The notes under the pieces were generated by a model that saw nothing but the letters and a program-made list of their open reading frames with translations, was not told where the DNA came from and ran no database searches. Below are positions 19,411 to 28,113 of a stretch of 64,000 nucleotides of DNA, in pieces. Location of the stretch: contig NZ_JBFEFL010000001.1 in NCBI RefSeq assembly GCF_040717445.1, positions 1,932,001 through 1,996,000 on the forward strand, read 5' to 3'. The translations under genes were made by a program, and so were the position numbers. Source of the stretch: Qipengyuania sp. JC766 (GTDB lineage Bacteria > Pseudomonadota > Alphaproteobacteria > Sphingomonadales > Sphingomonadaceae). The first letter of the stretch is position 1. The number at the start of each line of letters is the position of its first letter.

Positions 19411-20367
19411 ATGAGCGATTTCGGTTTCGAAAGCACTGCGGACGACGTGCTGGAAGGCAAGGACCTGACGGGCCGTACCGCCTTCATCACCGGCGGGTAT
19501 TCCGGGCTGGGCCGGGAGACCGCGCGGGCCATGGCGGACAGGGGCGCGCATGTGGTCATCGCCGGGCGCGATGCGGACAAGGGCGAAGCGACAGTCGCCG
19601 AACTGAAGCGCGAAACGGGTAACGATTCCATCGAATTCGTCGCCTGCGACCTCGCCTCGCTTGGCAGCGTGCGCGCCTGCGGGGCCGAAGCGCGCGACCG
19701 GCTGGCGAAGATCGACCTGCTGATCAACAATGCCGGCGTCATGGCCTGCCCCAAGGACACCACCGCGGACGGGTTCGAGCGCCAGTTCGGCACCAACCAT
19801 CTGGGCCATTTCCTGCTGACGAAGGAGCTGATGCCGCTGGTCCGCAAGGGCAAGGCGCCGCGCATCGTCAACCTGTCGAGCCGGGGGCACCATCTGGACG
19901 AGGTGCATTTCGACGATCCGAATTTCGAGGACCGCGAATACGACAAGTGGAAGAGCTACGGCCAGTCCAAGACCGCCAACATCCAGTTCGCCGTGGGACT
20001 GGAAAAGCGCTTCGGGCCCGAAGGCATCCACGCCATCGCGCTTCACCCCGGCGGGATCATGACCAATCTGGGCCGGCACATGACGGAAGAGGACATGCGC
20101 TGGATGAAGAAGCGCATGGAGGACAATGCCAGCCAGGGCGGCGAAGGCTTCAAGACCATCCCGCAGGGCGCGGCCACCACGTGCTGGGCGGCGACGACCG
20201 AGGAGCTGGAAGGCAAGGGCGGCCTTTATTGCGAGGATTGCCAAGTTGCCCCGGTGGACGACGAGAGCACCCAGGGCGGCGTGCGCTCCTACGCGCTGGA
20301 TCCGGACAAGGCGGACCGGCTGTGGGCGCTGTCGGAACGGATGGTCGGGGAAAGCTTCGCGCCCTGA
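19411..20367 (+). CDS. Short-chain dehydrogenase/reductase (SDR)
   Basis: 318 aa classical-type SDR resembling the retinol dehydrogenase/WW-oxidoreductase branch. It has the cofactor-binding TGGYSGLGRETA (TGxxxGxG, about residues 27-38), NNAGVM, catalytic Ser in NLSSRG and the active-site YGQSK (Tyr and Lys). Asp of CDLAS follows the adenine pocket. The substrate is unknown. A strong AAGGAGAG precedes the ATG, 24 bp after the GNAT gene. Confidence 0.9.
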   Translation: MSDFGFESTADDVLEGKDLTGRTAFITGGYSGLGRETARAMADRGAHVVIAGRDADKGEATVAELKRETGNDSIEFVACDLASLGSVRACGAEARDRLAKIDLLINNAGVMACPKDTTADGFERQFGTNHLGHFLLTKELMPLVRKGKAPRIVNLSSRGHHLDEVHFDDPNFEDREYDKWKSYGQSKTANIQFAVGLEKRFGPEGIHAIALHPGGIMTNLGRHMTEEDMRWMKKRMEDNASQGGEGFKTIPQGAATTCWAATTEELEGKGGLYCEDCQVAPVDDESTQGGVRSYALDPDKADRLWALSERMVGESFAP

Positions 20368-20391
20368 TCCGGCGCGCCGGAAGCGCGCCCG

Positions 20392-21390
20392 TCAGAGCCA
20401 GCGCAGGCGTTTGAAGATCACCAGCAGGATGACGATGATCGCGGCGCAGATGCCGGCGACCCACCAGAAGGCGTTGCCGCTGTCGACGCCCGGCATGCCG
20501 CCCACGTTGATGCCGAGCAGCCCGGTCAGGAAGCCCAGCGGCAGGAAGATCCCGGCCACGATCGTCAGCATGTAGGTCGCGCGTTCGTTGCTGCTGAGCG
20601 CGCGGGTGCGCAGTTCGTCCATCAGCACGACCGCACTTTCCTTGCTGACGTCGATATCGTCGAGATAGCGGCGCAGGCGGTCGATCGTCTCCGCGATCTC
20701 GCGCCGGTCGTGCTCCTCGAACCAGGCGGGCGCATCGCGGCTGATCGCTTCCAGCGCCACGTGCTGCGGTCCCATGTGCCGCTGCAGCCCCAGGCAATTG
20801 CGGCGGATGGTGGCGATGCGGTTCAGCATGTCGTCCGGGTCGTCGTCCATGTCCCGCTCTTCCAGCGTGTCGATCTGGTCGTTCATGTCGATGATGGACT
20901 GGTTCATGCGCGCCACCATCGCCTCGGTCAGCTGGGTGACGATGGCGCCTGCATCGGTCGGCCCGGCTCCCTGGTCGATCTGCGCGAGCACGTCGCGCGG
21001 GGTCTGTAGCGGGAACCGGCGCAGGGTGATGACCCGCACCCCGTCGCTCCACACCTGCATGGAAACCATGTCCTCCGGCTCCGCGCCGGGATTGAAGTTG
21101 ATGCCGCGCAAGGTTGCCACCAGCGCGTTCTTCTCGCGAAAGGCGCGCGGGCGGGTCTGGTCGCTGGTCAGCAGTTCGGCGGTCGGTTCGGGAATGCCGA
21201 CCTGCTCCTGCAGCCATTCGTAGACGCCGGGCCGGTTGCGGCAGAGATGCATCCAGAGGACCGGCTCCTGCGCCGTGGGTTGGCAGGACCGGGCCCCGGC
21301 CCAGTCCAGCACGCGGCCGCCGCCCTGCCCGTCCAGCGCCCGGGCGAACAGCAGCGGGGTATCGTCCTGCGTATCGGTATGATCGTTCAT
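20392..21390 (-). CDS. CorA/ZntB-family divalent metal ion transporter
   Basis: 332 aa. A large cytoplasmic alpha/beta funnel domain is followed by two C-terminal membrane segments (GIFLPLGFLTGLLGINVGGM and WWVAGICAAIIVILLVIF). The pore motif is GIN followed by VGGMPG rather than the Mg2+ selective GMN of CorA, as in ZntB-like members, so Zn2+ or another cation is likely. The C-terminal FKRLRWL is typical. Start at the ATG at 21390; an upstream in-frame ATG at 21402 is possible. Confidence 0.87.
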   Translation of the reverse strand: MNDHTDTQDDTPLLFARALDGQGGGRVLDWAGARSCQPTAQEPVLWMHLCRNRPGVYEWLQEQVGIPEPTAELLTSDQTRPRAFREKNALVATLRGINFNPGAEPEDMVSMQVWSDGVRVITLRRFPLQTPRDVLAQIDQGAGPTDAGAIVTQLTEAMVARMNQSIIDMNDQIDTLEERDMDDDPDDMLNRIATIRRNCLGLQRHMGPQHVALEAISRDAPAWFEEHDRREIAETIDRLRRYLDDIDVSKESAVVLMDELRTRALSSNERATYMLTIVAGIFLPLGFLTGLLGINVGGMPGVDSGNAFWWVAGICAAIIVILLVIFKRLRWL

Positions 21391-21498
21391 GCGCCCGACC
21401 ATGCCCCAAGAAAGCGCGATTTCCTACACGCGGCGCACGTGTTAAGGGCCCGGCCATGGCGCCGGTCGCAAATCCGCAGCATTGCCCCCACATGGGTG

Positions 21499-21553
21499 GG
21501 CCCGGCGGGCCTTTTAGCCCAGCCAGTTTTAATTCTCCTGGACTGTGGTCCAG
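21499..21553 (+). promoter_or_regulatory. Two hairpins in the ispG leader, possible attenuator
   Basis: GGCCC-GGC-GGGCC (21499-21511) is followed directly by TTTT, a short terminator-like element. CTGGAC-TGTG-GTCCAG (21538-21553) is a second perfect 6-bp stem. Both lie in the interval between divergent zntB-like and ispG genes, upstream of the ispG ATG at 21587. A regulatory role is only inferred. Confidence 0.3.
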
Positions 21554-21586
21554 GCGGTCCAAGTGTACCGTACGAAAGACGAACCG

Positions 21587-22738
21587 ATGAACCACATCCG
21601 CCCCTGGCGCACGATAGAACGGCGCGAATCGCGCCAGATCATGGTCGGCAACGTGCCCGTCGGCGGCGGCGCGCCGATCACCGTACAGACTATGACCAAC
21701 ACGCCGACCGAGGATGCGGTGGCGACCATCGACCAGATTCGCCGGTGCGAGGATGCGGGCGCGGACATCATCCGCGTCTCCGTCCCGACCGAAGAGGCGA
21801 GCGCGGCCTTCGGCAAGATCACGCGCGCCGCTCAGGTGCCGATCGTCGCGGACATCCACTTCCATTACAAGCGCGCGCTGGAAGCGGCGGACGCGGGCGC
21901 GGCCTGCCTGCGCATCAATCCCGGCAATATCGGCAGTTCGGAGCGCGTGGCCGAAGTGGTCCGCGCCGCCAAGGCCAATGGCTGCGCGATACGGATCGGC
22001 GTGAACGCGGGCAGCCTGGAGAAGGACCTGCTGGAGAAATACGGCGAGCCCTGCCCCGAAGCGCTGATCGAGAGCGCGCTCGACCACATCAAGCTGTTGC
22101 AGGACCACGACTTTCACGAATTCAAGGTCGCGGTGAAGGCGAGCGACGTTTTCCTGGCGGTGGCCGCCTATCACGGGCTGGCCGAGGCGGTCGACTGCCC
22201 GCTGCATCTCGGCATCACCGAGGCGGGCGGCCTGATCGGCGGGACGGTCAAGTCCAGCATCGGCATCGGCAGCCTGCTGTGGGCCGGGATCGGCGACACC
22301 ATCCGCGTGAGCCTGTCCGCCGAGCCCGAGCGCGAGGTGAAGGTCGGGTTCGAGATGCTGAAGGCGCTGGGCCTGCGCACGCGCGGTGTGCGCGTGGTCT
22401 CCTGCCCGTCTTGCAGCCGCCAGGGCTTCGACGTGATCCGCACGGTCGAGGCGCTGGAAGAGCGGCTGGAGCACATCAAGACGCCGATGAGCCTGTCGGT
22501 CCTCGGCTGCGTGGTCAACGGCCCCGGCGAGGCACGCGAGACCGACATCGGCATCACCGGCGGCGGCAAGGGCAAGCACATGGTGTACCTGTCCGGCGTG
22601 ACCGACCATCACGTGGCCGACAACGACATGCTCGACCACATCGTGAAGCTGGTGGAGCAGAAGGCCGCCGCAATCGAGGCGGGCGAGGCGCAGGCCTTCG
22701 ATCCGCACAACGCACCCGCAGCGGAAGCGGCGGAGTAG
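21587..22738 (+). CDS. ispG: 4-hydroxy-3-methylbut-2-enyl-diphosphate synthase
   Basis: Also GcpE. It reduces MEcPP to HMBPP in the non-mevalonate isoprenoid pathway, using a [4Fe-4S] cluster. The 383 aa include the N-terminal TIM barrel ([18 protein letters not shown]) and the cluster ligands in [11 protein letters not shown] and in [10 protein letters not shown] near the C-terminus. The ATG at 21587 fits the family N-terminus (MNHIRPW...), although the frame is open 42 nt further upstream. MgtC follows after 4 bp. Confidence 0.97.
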   Translation: MNHIRPWRTIERRESRQIMVGNVPVGGGAPITVQTMTNTPTEDAVATIDQIRRCEDAGADIIRVSVPTEEASAAFGKITRAAQVPIVADIHFHYKRALEAADAGAACLRINPGNIGSSERVAEVVRAAKANGCAIRIGVNAGSLEKDLLEKYGEPCPEALIESALDHIKLLQDHDFHEFKVAVKASDVFLAVAAYHGLAEAVDCPLHLGITEAGGLIGGTVKSSIGIGSLLWAGIGDTIRVSLSAEPEREVKVGFEMLKALGLRTRGVRVVSCPSCSRQGFDVIRTVEALEERLEHIKTPMSLSVLGCVVNGPGEARETDIGITGGGKGKHMVYLSGVTDHHVADNDMLDHIVKLVEQKAAAIEAGEAQAFDPHNAPAAEAAE

Positions 22739-22742
22739 GCGC

Positions 22743-23207
22743 TTGCTGAACGAGAGCCTGCTGACGTTCGAGATCCTGCCCGAAGCCGCGCTGAGACTGG
22801 GCGTCGCGACCGGCGTGGGCATGCTGCTCGGCTTCGAGCGGGAAACGGACAACCACCCGGCCGGCGTGCGGACCCATGCGGTCATCGCGCTGAGCGCCGC
22901 GCTCGTCATGCTGACGGCGATCCTCCTTACCGGGCAGCTCGACCCTCAGGGACAGCGGATGGACGTGCTGCGCGTGATCGAGGGCATGGCGACGGCCGCC
23001 GGTATCATCGGCGCGGGCCTGATCGTGTTCAAGCAGGGTAACATCCGCAACCTGACCACCGCCGCCCACATCTGGCTGACCGCCACGATCGGCATTGCCT
23101 GCGGCGCGGGGCAGTACGTGCTGGTCGGGCTGGCCGCCGCGCTAGGCCTGTTCGTGATGCTGGTGGTGAAGCGGCTGGAGAAGTCCGCCACCCATTTGCG
23201 CGACTGA
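22743..23207 (+). CDS. MgtC/SapB family membrane protein
   Basis: 154 aa with four membrane segments and the MgtC signature GMLLGFERE...PAGVRTHAVIALSAALVML. It lacks the C-terminal soluble domain of Salmonella MgtC, so it is the short SapB form. MgtC proteins modulate F-type ATP synthase and survival under low Mg2+; the role here is unknown. The TTG start (22743) is 4 bp after the ispG stop; no ATG is available. Confidence 0.87.
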   Translation: MLNESLLTFEILPEAALRLGVATGVGMLLGFERETDNHPAGVRTHAVIALSAALVMLTAILLTGQLDPQGQRMDVLRVIEGMATAAGIIGAGLIVFKQGNIRNLTTAAHIWLTATIGIACGAGQYVLVGLAAALGLFVMLVVKRLEKSATHLRD

Positions 23208-23214
23208 TCCGGAC

Positions 23215-24153
23215 GTGCTGCACGTCGTCCACCATGTCGACTACATGGCCCCGCCGCCCGAGCGCGGGACCTTCAAGTTCGACAAGTACCAGCTCGTGAT
23301 GGTGGCCCTGAGGGAATGGGCAAGCGAAAGCGGCCATCCCGTGACGGAGCACGCGCCCGACCCGATGCCGCGCGAATGGCTGGAGGCCGTCCACGACCCC
23401 GACTACGTGGCGCAGGTCTTCGCCGCCGAGGTACCGCGGGACAAGGAACGGCGGATCGGGTTCCCGGTCACGCCGCGCATCGCGAGCCGCGTGCGCCACA
23501 CCAATGGCGGCACCTGGCTCGCCGCGCGGCTGGCGATGGACCACGGCTATGCCGCAAACAGTGCCGCCGGCAGCCACCACGCCCTCTACGATACAGGGGC
23601 TGGCTACTGCGTGTTCAACGACCTCGCCGTCGCCAGCAACCGCCTGATCGCGCAAGGGCATGCGCAGCGGATCCTGATCGTCGACTGCGACGTCCACCAG
23701 GGTGACGGCACCGCCGCGCTGACCGCCGGGCGCGAGGACGTCTTCACCCTGTCGCTCCACGCGGAGAAGAACTTCCCGGTCCGCAAGGCGCGCTCCAGCC
23801 TCGACGTCCCGCTGCCCGACGGGATCGACGACGACGGCTATCTCGAAGCTCTCGAGAAAGCGCTGCTCCCCGCCATGCGCGAGTTCGAGCCCGATTTCGT
23901 GTTCTACCAGGCAGGCGTCGATCCCCATCGCGACGACCGGCTGGGGCGCCTCTCGCTGACCGATGACGGTCTGGCGCGCCGGGACCGGTTCGTGGTGGAA
24001 AGCGCGCGGTCGCGCGGACTGCCCGTCGCCAGCGCGCTCGGCGGGGGATACGGGTCCGACCAGCGCGTGGTGGCTGACCGGCATGCGCGCTCGATGATCG
24101 CCATGGCGCTGGCCAATGCGCAGTTCGAAGCGCCGCGCTTTACGCCCGCTTAA
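23215..24153 (+). CDS. Histone deacetylase family amidohydrolase
   Basis: 312 aa arginase/deacetylase fold. Catalytic features: SHHALYDTGAGYCVFNDLAVA (tandem His and the conserved Phe-Asn-Asp), metal-binding DCDVHQGDGTA (Asp, His), a later Asp in QAGVDPHRDDRLG, and the Gly-rich GGGYG with its Tyr. Bacterial members remove acetyl groups from small amines (acetylpolyamines, acetoin system) or proteins. It starts with GTG 7 bp after mgtC. Confidence 0.92.
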   Translation: MLHVVHHVDYMAPPPERGTFKFDKYQLVMVALREWASESGHPVTEHAPDPMPREWLEAVHDPDYVAQVFAAEVPRDKERRIGFPVTPRIASRVRHTNGGTWLAARLAMDHGYAANSAAGSHHALYDTGAGYCVFNDLAVASNRLIAQGHAQRILIVDCDVHQGDGTAALTAGREDVFTLSLHAEKNFPVRKARSSLDVPLPDGIDDDGYLEALEKALLPAMREFEPDFVFYQAGVDPHRDDRLGRLSLTDDGLARRDRFVVESARSRGLPVASALGGGYGSDQRVVADRHARSMIAMALANAQFEAPRFTPA

Positions 24154-24176
24154 GGCGGGTCGGTTATGGCCGGACG

Positions 24177-24740
24177 ATGGTCGAGAAATATGCCCTCGGT
24201 GCGATCTTCGTCTGCGCCTTCGCCGTGTTCCTCGTGCCCATGCCGGCGGAGGACACGGGATCGCCGGCGGCCGCCGCTCCCGCCTCGAAGCCGAAAGCGG
24301 AATCGGCCTTCTTCCGCAACGCCAGCAGTTCTCCGCGCGTCGAGCGTACTTCCGCCGGGCCGGGCTGGGCCGCGGGCGAGACTGTACTGGAGCGCGAGTA
24401 CGACGGGCATTTCTACGCCGACGTCCGCGTTGACGGCGGTAGCTACCGCTTCCTTGTCGACACGGGCGCGAGCATCCTGGCGCTGACGGGCGAGGATGCC
24501 GAGGCGATGGGACTGTTCTGGGACGAAAGCGACCTCTCGCATATCGGCGAGGGCGCCAGCGGCGCCGTCCGCGGTGTCCCCGTGGTCCTCGACCGCGTGG
24601 AACTCGGTGGCCACGTGGCCGAAAACGTCGAGGCAGCCATCATTCCGGACGGGCTCGGCGTATCGCTCCTGGGACAGTCGTTCCTGCAGAAGGTCGGCAA
24701 GGTGCAGATCGAGGGCGAGCGGATGGTCCTCAGCGACTGA
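24177..24740 (+). CDS. Retropepsin-like aspartic protease (clan AA, TIGR02281 type)
   Basis: 187 aa. A single N-terminal membrane anchor (about residues 5-20) and a linker are followed by a retropepsin domain whose active site is FLVDTGASILALT (DTGA near residue 95), with a later SLLGQSFLQKV. One catalytic Asp per chain means it must dimerise. It is membrane-anchored and probably faces the periplasm. No substrate is known. It follows the deacetylase gene by 23 bp. Confidence 0.87.
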   Translation: MVEKYALGAIFVCAFAVFLVPMPAEDTGSPAAAAPASKPKAESAFFRNASSSPRVERTSAGPGWAAGETVLEREYDGHFYADVRVDGGSYRFLVDTGASILALTGEDAEAMGLFWDESDLSHIGEGASGAVRGVPVVLDRVELGGHVAENVEAAIIPDGLGVSLLGQSFLQKVGKVQIEGERMVLSD

Positions 24741-24863
24741 TCGGCAAGCTTCGGGATGCCGACCAAGCGTTCCGCCTGCAGGACAGAAGGTTACGGGCGG
24801 GCGCAACGCCGCATGATTTGGCGTTCACGAACCCGTTAGCCGGCCTTATGCTATGATCCGCCT

Positions 24864-25583
24864 ATGAACAGACGTGATCTCCTCAAAACAGGGCTGGCCG
24901 CCGGGGCGACCCTCGCACTCCCTCCGACCGTCGCCGCGCAGGCGCGCACGGGTAACCCCCGCGACGCCGCACTGGCGGCGATCGCGCGCGAGCAGGTCGA
25001 AAAAGCCGGCGACCTGTTGTGGCGGCGCGACATCGTGGGCGTGGTGGATTACGGCCTTCGTTCCTCGGAAGAACGGTTCCACTTCGTCGATCTCGCTCGG
25101 GGGCAAGTGAACAGCTATCTCGTCAGCCATGGCGATGGTTCCGATCCGGAACACGATGGCTGGCTCAACTGGTATTCGAACGAGTATGGCTCGCACTGCT
25201 CGTGCGAGGGCACGTTCGTTACCTATGGCTGGTACACGGGGAAATACGGCACCTCGATCCGGCTCGACGGCCTCGATCCCACCAACAACAACGCTCTGGA
25301 CCGTGCCATCGTCATGCATCGGGCCGGTTATGCCGAGCGATCCCACCTGGAACGCTGGGGCCGTCTCGGCAGGTCCAACGGTTGTTTCGCCATGGGTGAC
25401 GCGGACTTCAAGACGGCCTTGTACGAGCTTGGCGGCGGAGCGGTCCTGTGGGCGGGCAGTCTCGGCCTCGCGCCCGACGGTAGCAAGGTAACGCCGCCCG
25501 CACCCGAGCCGGCCGAAAATGTGGAACCGCTGCAAAGCGATCCGCCGCAATACGGGGAAATCCTGCAGCCCGGCGTCTACTGA
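24864..25583 (+). CDS. Murein L,D-transpeptidase catalytic domain (YkuD_2-type), Tat substrate
   Basis: 239 aa. The N-terminus has a twin-arginine-like NRRDLLK followed by a hydrophobic stretch ending in AAQA, so Tat export is likely. The catalytic region is HRAGYAE...HLERWGRLGRSNGCFAM, with Cys as nucleophile in the S-x-G-C motif of the L,D-transpeptidase fold. Such enzymes cross-link peptidoglycan or modify its stems. It converges with a second, unrelated-type L,D-transpeptidase 27 bp downstream. An AT-richer promoter-like TATGAT lies at 24852-24857. Confidence 0.85.
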   Translation: MNRRDLLKTGLAAGATLALPPTVAAQARTGNPRDAALAAIAREQVEKAGDLLWRRDIVGVVDYGLRSSEERFHFVDLARGQVNSYLVSHGDGSDPEHDGWLNWYSNEYGSHCSCEGTFVTYGWYTGKYGTSIRLDGLDPTNNNALDRAIVMHRAGYAERSHLERWGRLGRSNGCFAMGDADFKTALYELGGGAVLWAGSLGLAPDGSKVTPPAPEPAENVEPLQSDPPQYGEILQPGVY

Positions 25584-25610
25584 CACCGGGCTTTAAGTGC
25601 GTGACGCCGC

Positions 25611-27020
25611 TCAGGCGGTGTCGCGCGGATCGTTCTCGATCGGGATGACCTGCTCGTCCGTCACGCGGCTGCGATTGGCAACGCGCGCCTTTTCGAAGCT
25701 CTCCAGCACCGCCGCATCGCGGCCGTAGATGTCGTTGAAGGTCCGCAGCTTGCCTTCGATGTCCTTCGCCATCGTGAAGTAGGTGATGTAGGCAGGCATC
25801 TGCTGCTTGAACGGAACCAGCGTGTATTCGCCGGTCTTCTGGATCGCGGCCGCCTCGTCCGCCGTCTTGCCAGCGCGCAGGATGGCCAGCGTCATGGCAA
25901 GCTCGCTCGCCCGCTCGGTACGGATGCAACCATGGCTCAGCGCCCGGTTCGCGCTGTTGAAGTAGTGCTTCGACGGGGTGTCGTGGAAGAAGATCGCGTG
26001 CCGGTTGGGCATGTGGAGCTTCATGAGGCCGAGCGAATTGTCGGGGCCCGGCTGCTGCACCACGGTGACCCAGCCGTTCTCGCCGCGCGTCGCAGCGTAT
26101 CCGTTGTTCTTCGCCCAGGTCGGGTTGTTGAGCACCTTCGCGCCCAGACCTTCCCCCTGGACGATCGACTGCGGCACCGTCCAGGTCGGGTTGAACACCA
26201 CGCCCTCGATGCTTTCGGCCAGCTGCGGGGTCGCAGTGCGGCCGGGTTTGCCGACCACCGTCTTGTAGGTCCGCACGATGGTGTCGTTCACGGTCAGGCG
26301 AAGCTGGTATTCAGGGACATTGGTGATGAGGTACTGGCTGCCGAGATCGCGCGGCAACCAGCGCCAGCGGTCCATGTTTGCCTGGATCAGTTTCCTGCGC
26401 GCGGGCGTAGTCGCCGAACCGAGCGCGTCGCGAAGCGCGGCGTAATCGGGGTGCTCCGGCATGATCCGCTGCAGCGCCGCGTCAATGCTCCCGCCTTCGA
26501 GGGCCTGCGCCATCAGGCGCGCGGTGGGATAGCGGTCCTGATCCGGATCGAACACGAACCACTGCTTGCGCGCCGTCATCGGTGTGCGTCCGTCGCGCAG
26601 GTCTTCGACCACCCAAGCAAAGGTGCGGCTGGCGACCATATTGAGTTCATCGCCCTGTCCGGCGGCAATCGCGGCGCGCAGTTTGGCGGGCTCGTAATCG
26701 GCGGGCTTCAGGCCTTCAGCGCCCATGCCTTCCACGATCGAAAGCAGTTCCTGCGCACTCGCGACGGACCAAACCTGGACGGCCGGGTCCTTCTTCTCGG
26801 CGATGGCGTCGAGCTGCCTTTCGACCGAGTCGGTGGCGACCGCGTCGTCTTCCACGTCGACCGCTTCACCTTCGATCTGCGCCCGTTGCGGAAGAAGGTC
26901 TTCCGGCTGGCCCGCCTGCGCGTGCAGGGTGACTGGCAGGGCAGCCGCGGTCGCGGCCAGAAGCGAGAAACGGAAAGCGAAAGTCTTGGTCACAACAGCC
27001 CCACAGCTATGCTTGAACAC
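25611..27020 (-). CDS. L,D-transpeptidase, LdtD/YcbB type
   Basis: 469 aa. A signal peptide (RFSLLAATAAALPVTLHAQA) is followed by an N-terminal scaffold domain (about 60-220) and a YkuD catalytic domain ending in SHGCIRTERASELA with the Cys nucleophile. The lid-containing region IFFHDTPSKHYFN is as in LdtD. It forms 3-3 cross-links in peptidoglycan, a route that bypasses penicillin-binding proteins. The start is a GTG at 27020 preceded by GAGGGAG; a second GTG at 26993 (VTKTFAF...) would give a more compact signal peptide. Confidence 0.87.
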   Translation of the reverse strand: MFKHSCGAVVTKTFAFRFSLLAATAAALPVTLHAQAGQPEDLLPQRAQIEGEAVDVEDDAVATDSVERQLDAIAEKKDPAVQVWSVASAQELLSIVEGMGAEGLKPADYEPAKLRAAIAAGQGDELNMVASRTFAWVVEDLRDGRTPMTARKQWFVFDPDQDRYPTARLMAQALEGGSIDAALQRIMPEHPDYAALRDALGSATTPARRKLIQANMDRWRWLPRDLGSQYLITNVPEYQLRLTVNDTIVRTYKTVVGKPGRTATPQLAESIEGVVFNPTWTVPQSIVQGEGLGAKVLNNPTWAKNNGYAATRGENGWVTVVQQPGPDNSLGLMKLHMPNRHAIFFHDTPSKHYFNSANRALSHGCIRTERASELAMTLAILRAGKTADEAAAIQKTGEYTLVPFKQQMPAYITYFTMAKDIEGKLRTFNDIYGRDAAVLESFEKARVANRSRVTDEQVIPIENDPRDTA

Positions 27021-27128
27021 GGGGAATATACTCCCTCTGGATAGCTACTATCAAGCATGCCTGCTGTATCCTCGGTGAATCGTCCGGCCGGTGATGACGA
27101 AGGGCAACAGCGTGCCTAAGCACACGCC

Positions 27129-28016
27129 ATGCGCCACCGCAGTCCGCATATCCTGCCGATCCTGGCGACGCTCGCAGGGGTCGCCGCGCTTTCGCTGATG
27201 GATGCGTTCATGAAAGGCGCCAGCCTTGCGATCGGCGCGTATAGCGCATCGCTCCTGCGATCGCTCATCGGTGCCGCGATCGCCGCGCCCCTCTGGGTCG
27301 GCGCCGGGGCGCGCTGGCCGGACCGCGCCGTGCTGAAATTGCACCTGCTGCGCGGGATCGTATCCGCCTTCATGGCGCTGACGTTCTTCTTCGCACTCAC
27401 CAAGCTGCGGCTGGCGGAAGCGATCGCGATTTCCTTCGTCGCGCCGCTGATCGCACTCTATCTCGCCCATGTCCTGCTGGGCGAGACAATCAGGCGAATC
27501 GCGATCGTCGGCTCGATCCTCGGCTTTGCAGGGACGCTGGTCATCATTGGCGGGCGCGTGGGGCGCGATACCTTCGATGCCGATATCGCGATGGGCCTGT
27601 TCTCGATCCTGGTGTCCGCAATGCTCTACGCCTGGAACTTCGTGATCATCCGCCAGCAATCGCGGGTGGCGGGGCCACTTGAAGTGGCGACGTTCCATAG
27701 CGGCGTGGGCGGAGCGATCATGCTGGTCGCAGCGCCTTTCTTCCTGGTCCTGCCGGACTGGGCCGTGCTGGGCGACATCGCGGTTGCCTCCGTCCTGACC
27801 GTTTTCGGGGCCATGGCCATCGCCTGGGCCTACGCCCGCGCGGAAACGCAGGTGCTTGTTCCGCTGGAATATTCCGGCTTCCTGTGGGCCACGCTGTTCG
27901 GGTGGCTGTTCTTCGCCGAAGAAGTGACAGCAACGACCCTGCTCGGCACTTCGCTGATCGTCCTTGGCTGCTGGCTGGGCACGCGTCGCGGTCGTCCGTT
28001 GCCCGAGTCATCTTGA
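27129..28016 (+). CDS. DMT superfamily transporter (EamA)
   Basis: 295 aa with ten hydrophobic segments arranged as two EamA repeats of five (residues ~8-140 and ~150-285). Typical elements are [38 protein letters not shown] in repeat one and [21 protein letters not shown] in repeat two. These proteins export amino acids or other metabolites; the substrate is unknown. It ends about 100 bp before acnA. Confidence 0.88.
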   Translation: MRHRSPHILPILATLAGVAALSLMDAFMKGASLAIGAYSASLLRSLIGAAIAAPLWVGAGARWPDRAVLKLHLLRGIVSAFMALTFFFALTKLRLAEAIAISFVAPLIALYLAHVLLGETIRRIAIVGSILGFAGTLVIIGGRVGRDTFDADIAMGLFSILVSAMLYAWNFVIIRQQSRVAGPLEVATFHSGVGGAIMLVAAPFFLVLPDWAVLGDIAVASVLTVFGAMAIAWAYARAETQVLVPLEYSGFLWATLFGWLFFAEEVTATTLLGTSLIVLGCWLGTRRGRPLPESS

Positions 28017-28113
28017 CGCAAACCGCGTCAGAGCGCAGGTGCGCGGCACATTCAGCGTTGCCAGCCGTTGGGAGGGCGACAGTTTCATTCATGCCAGTCG
28101 AAAGGACCCGCCC

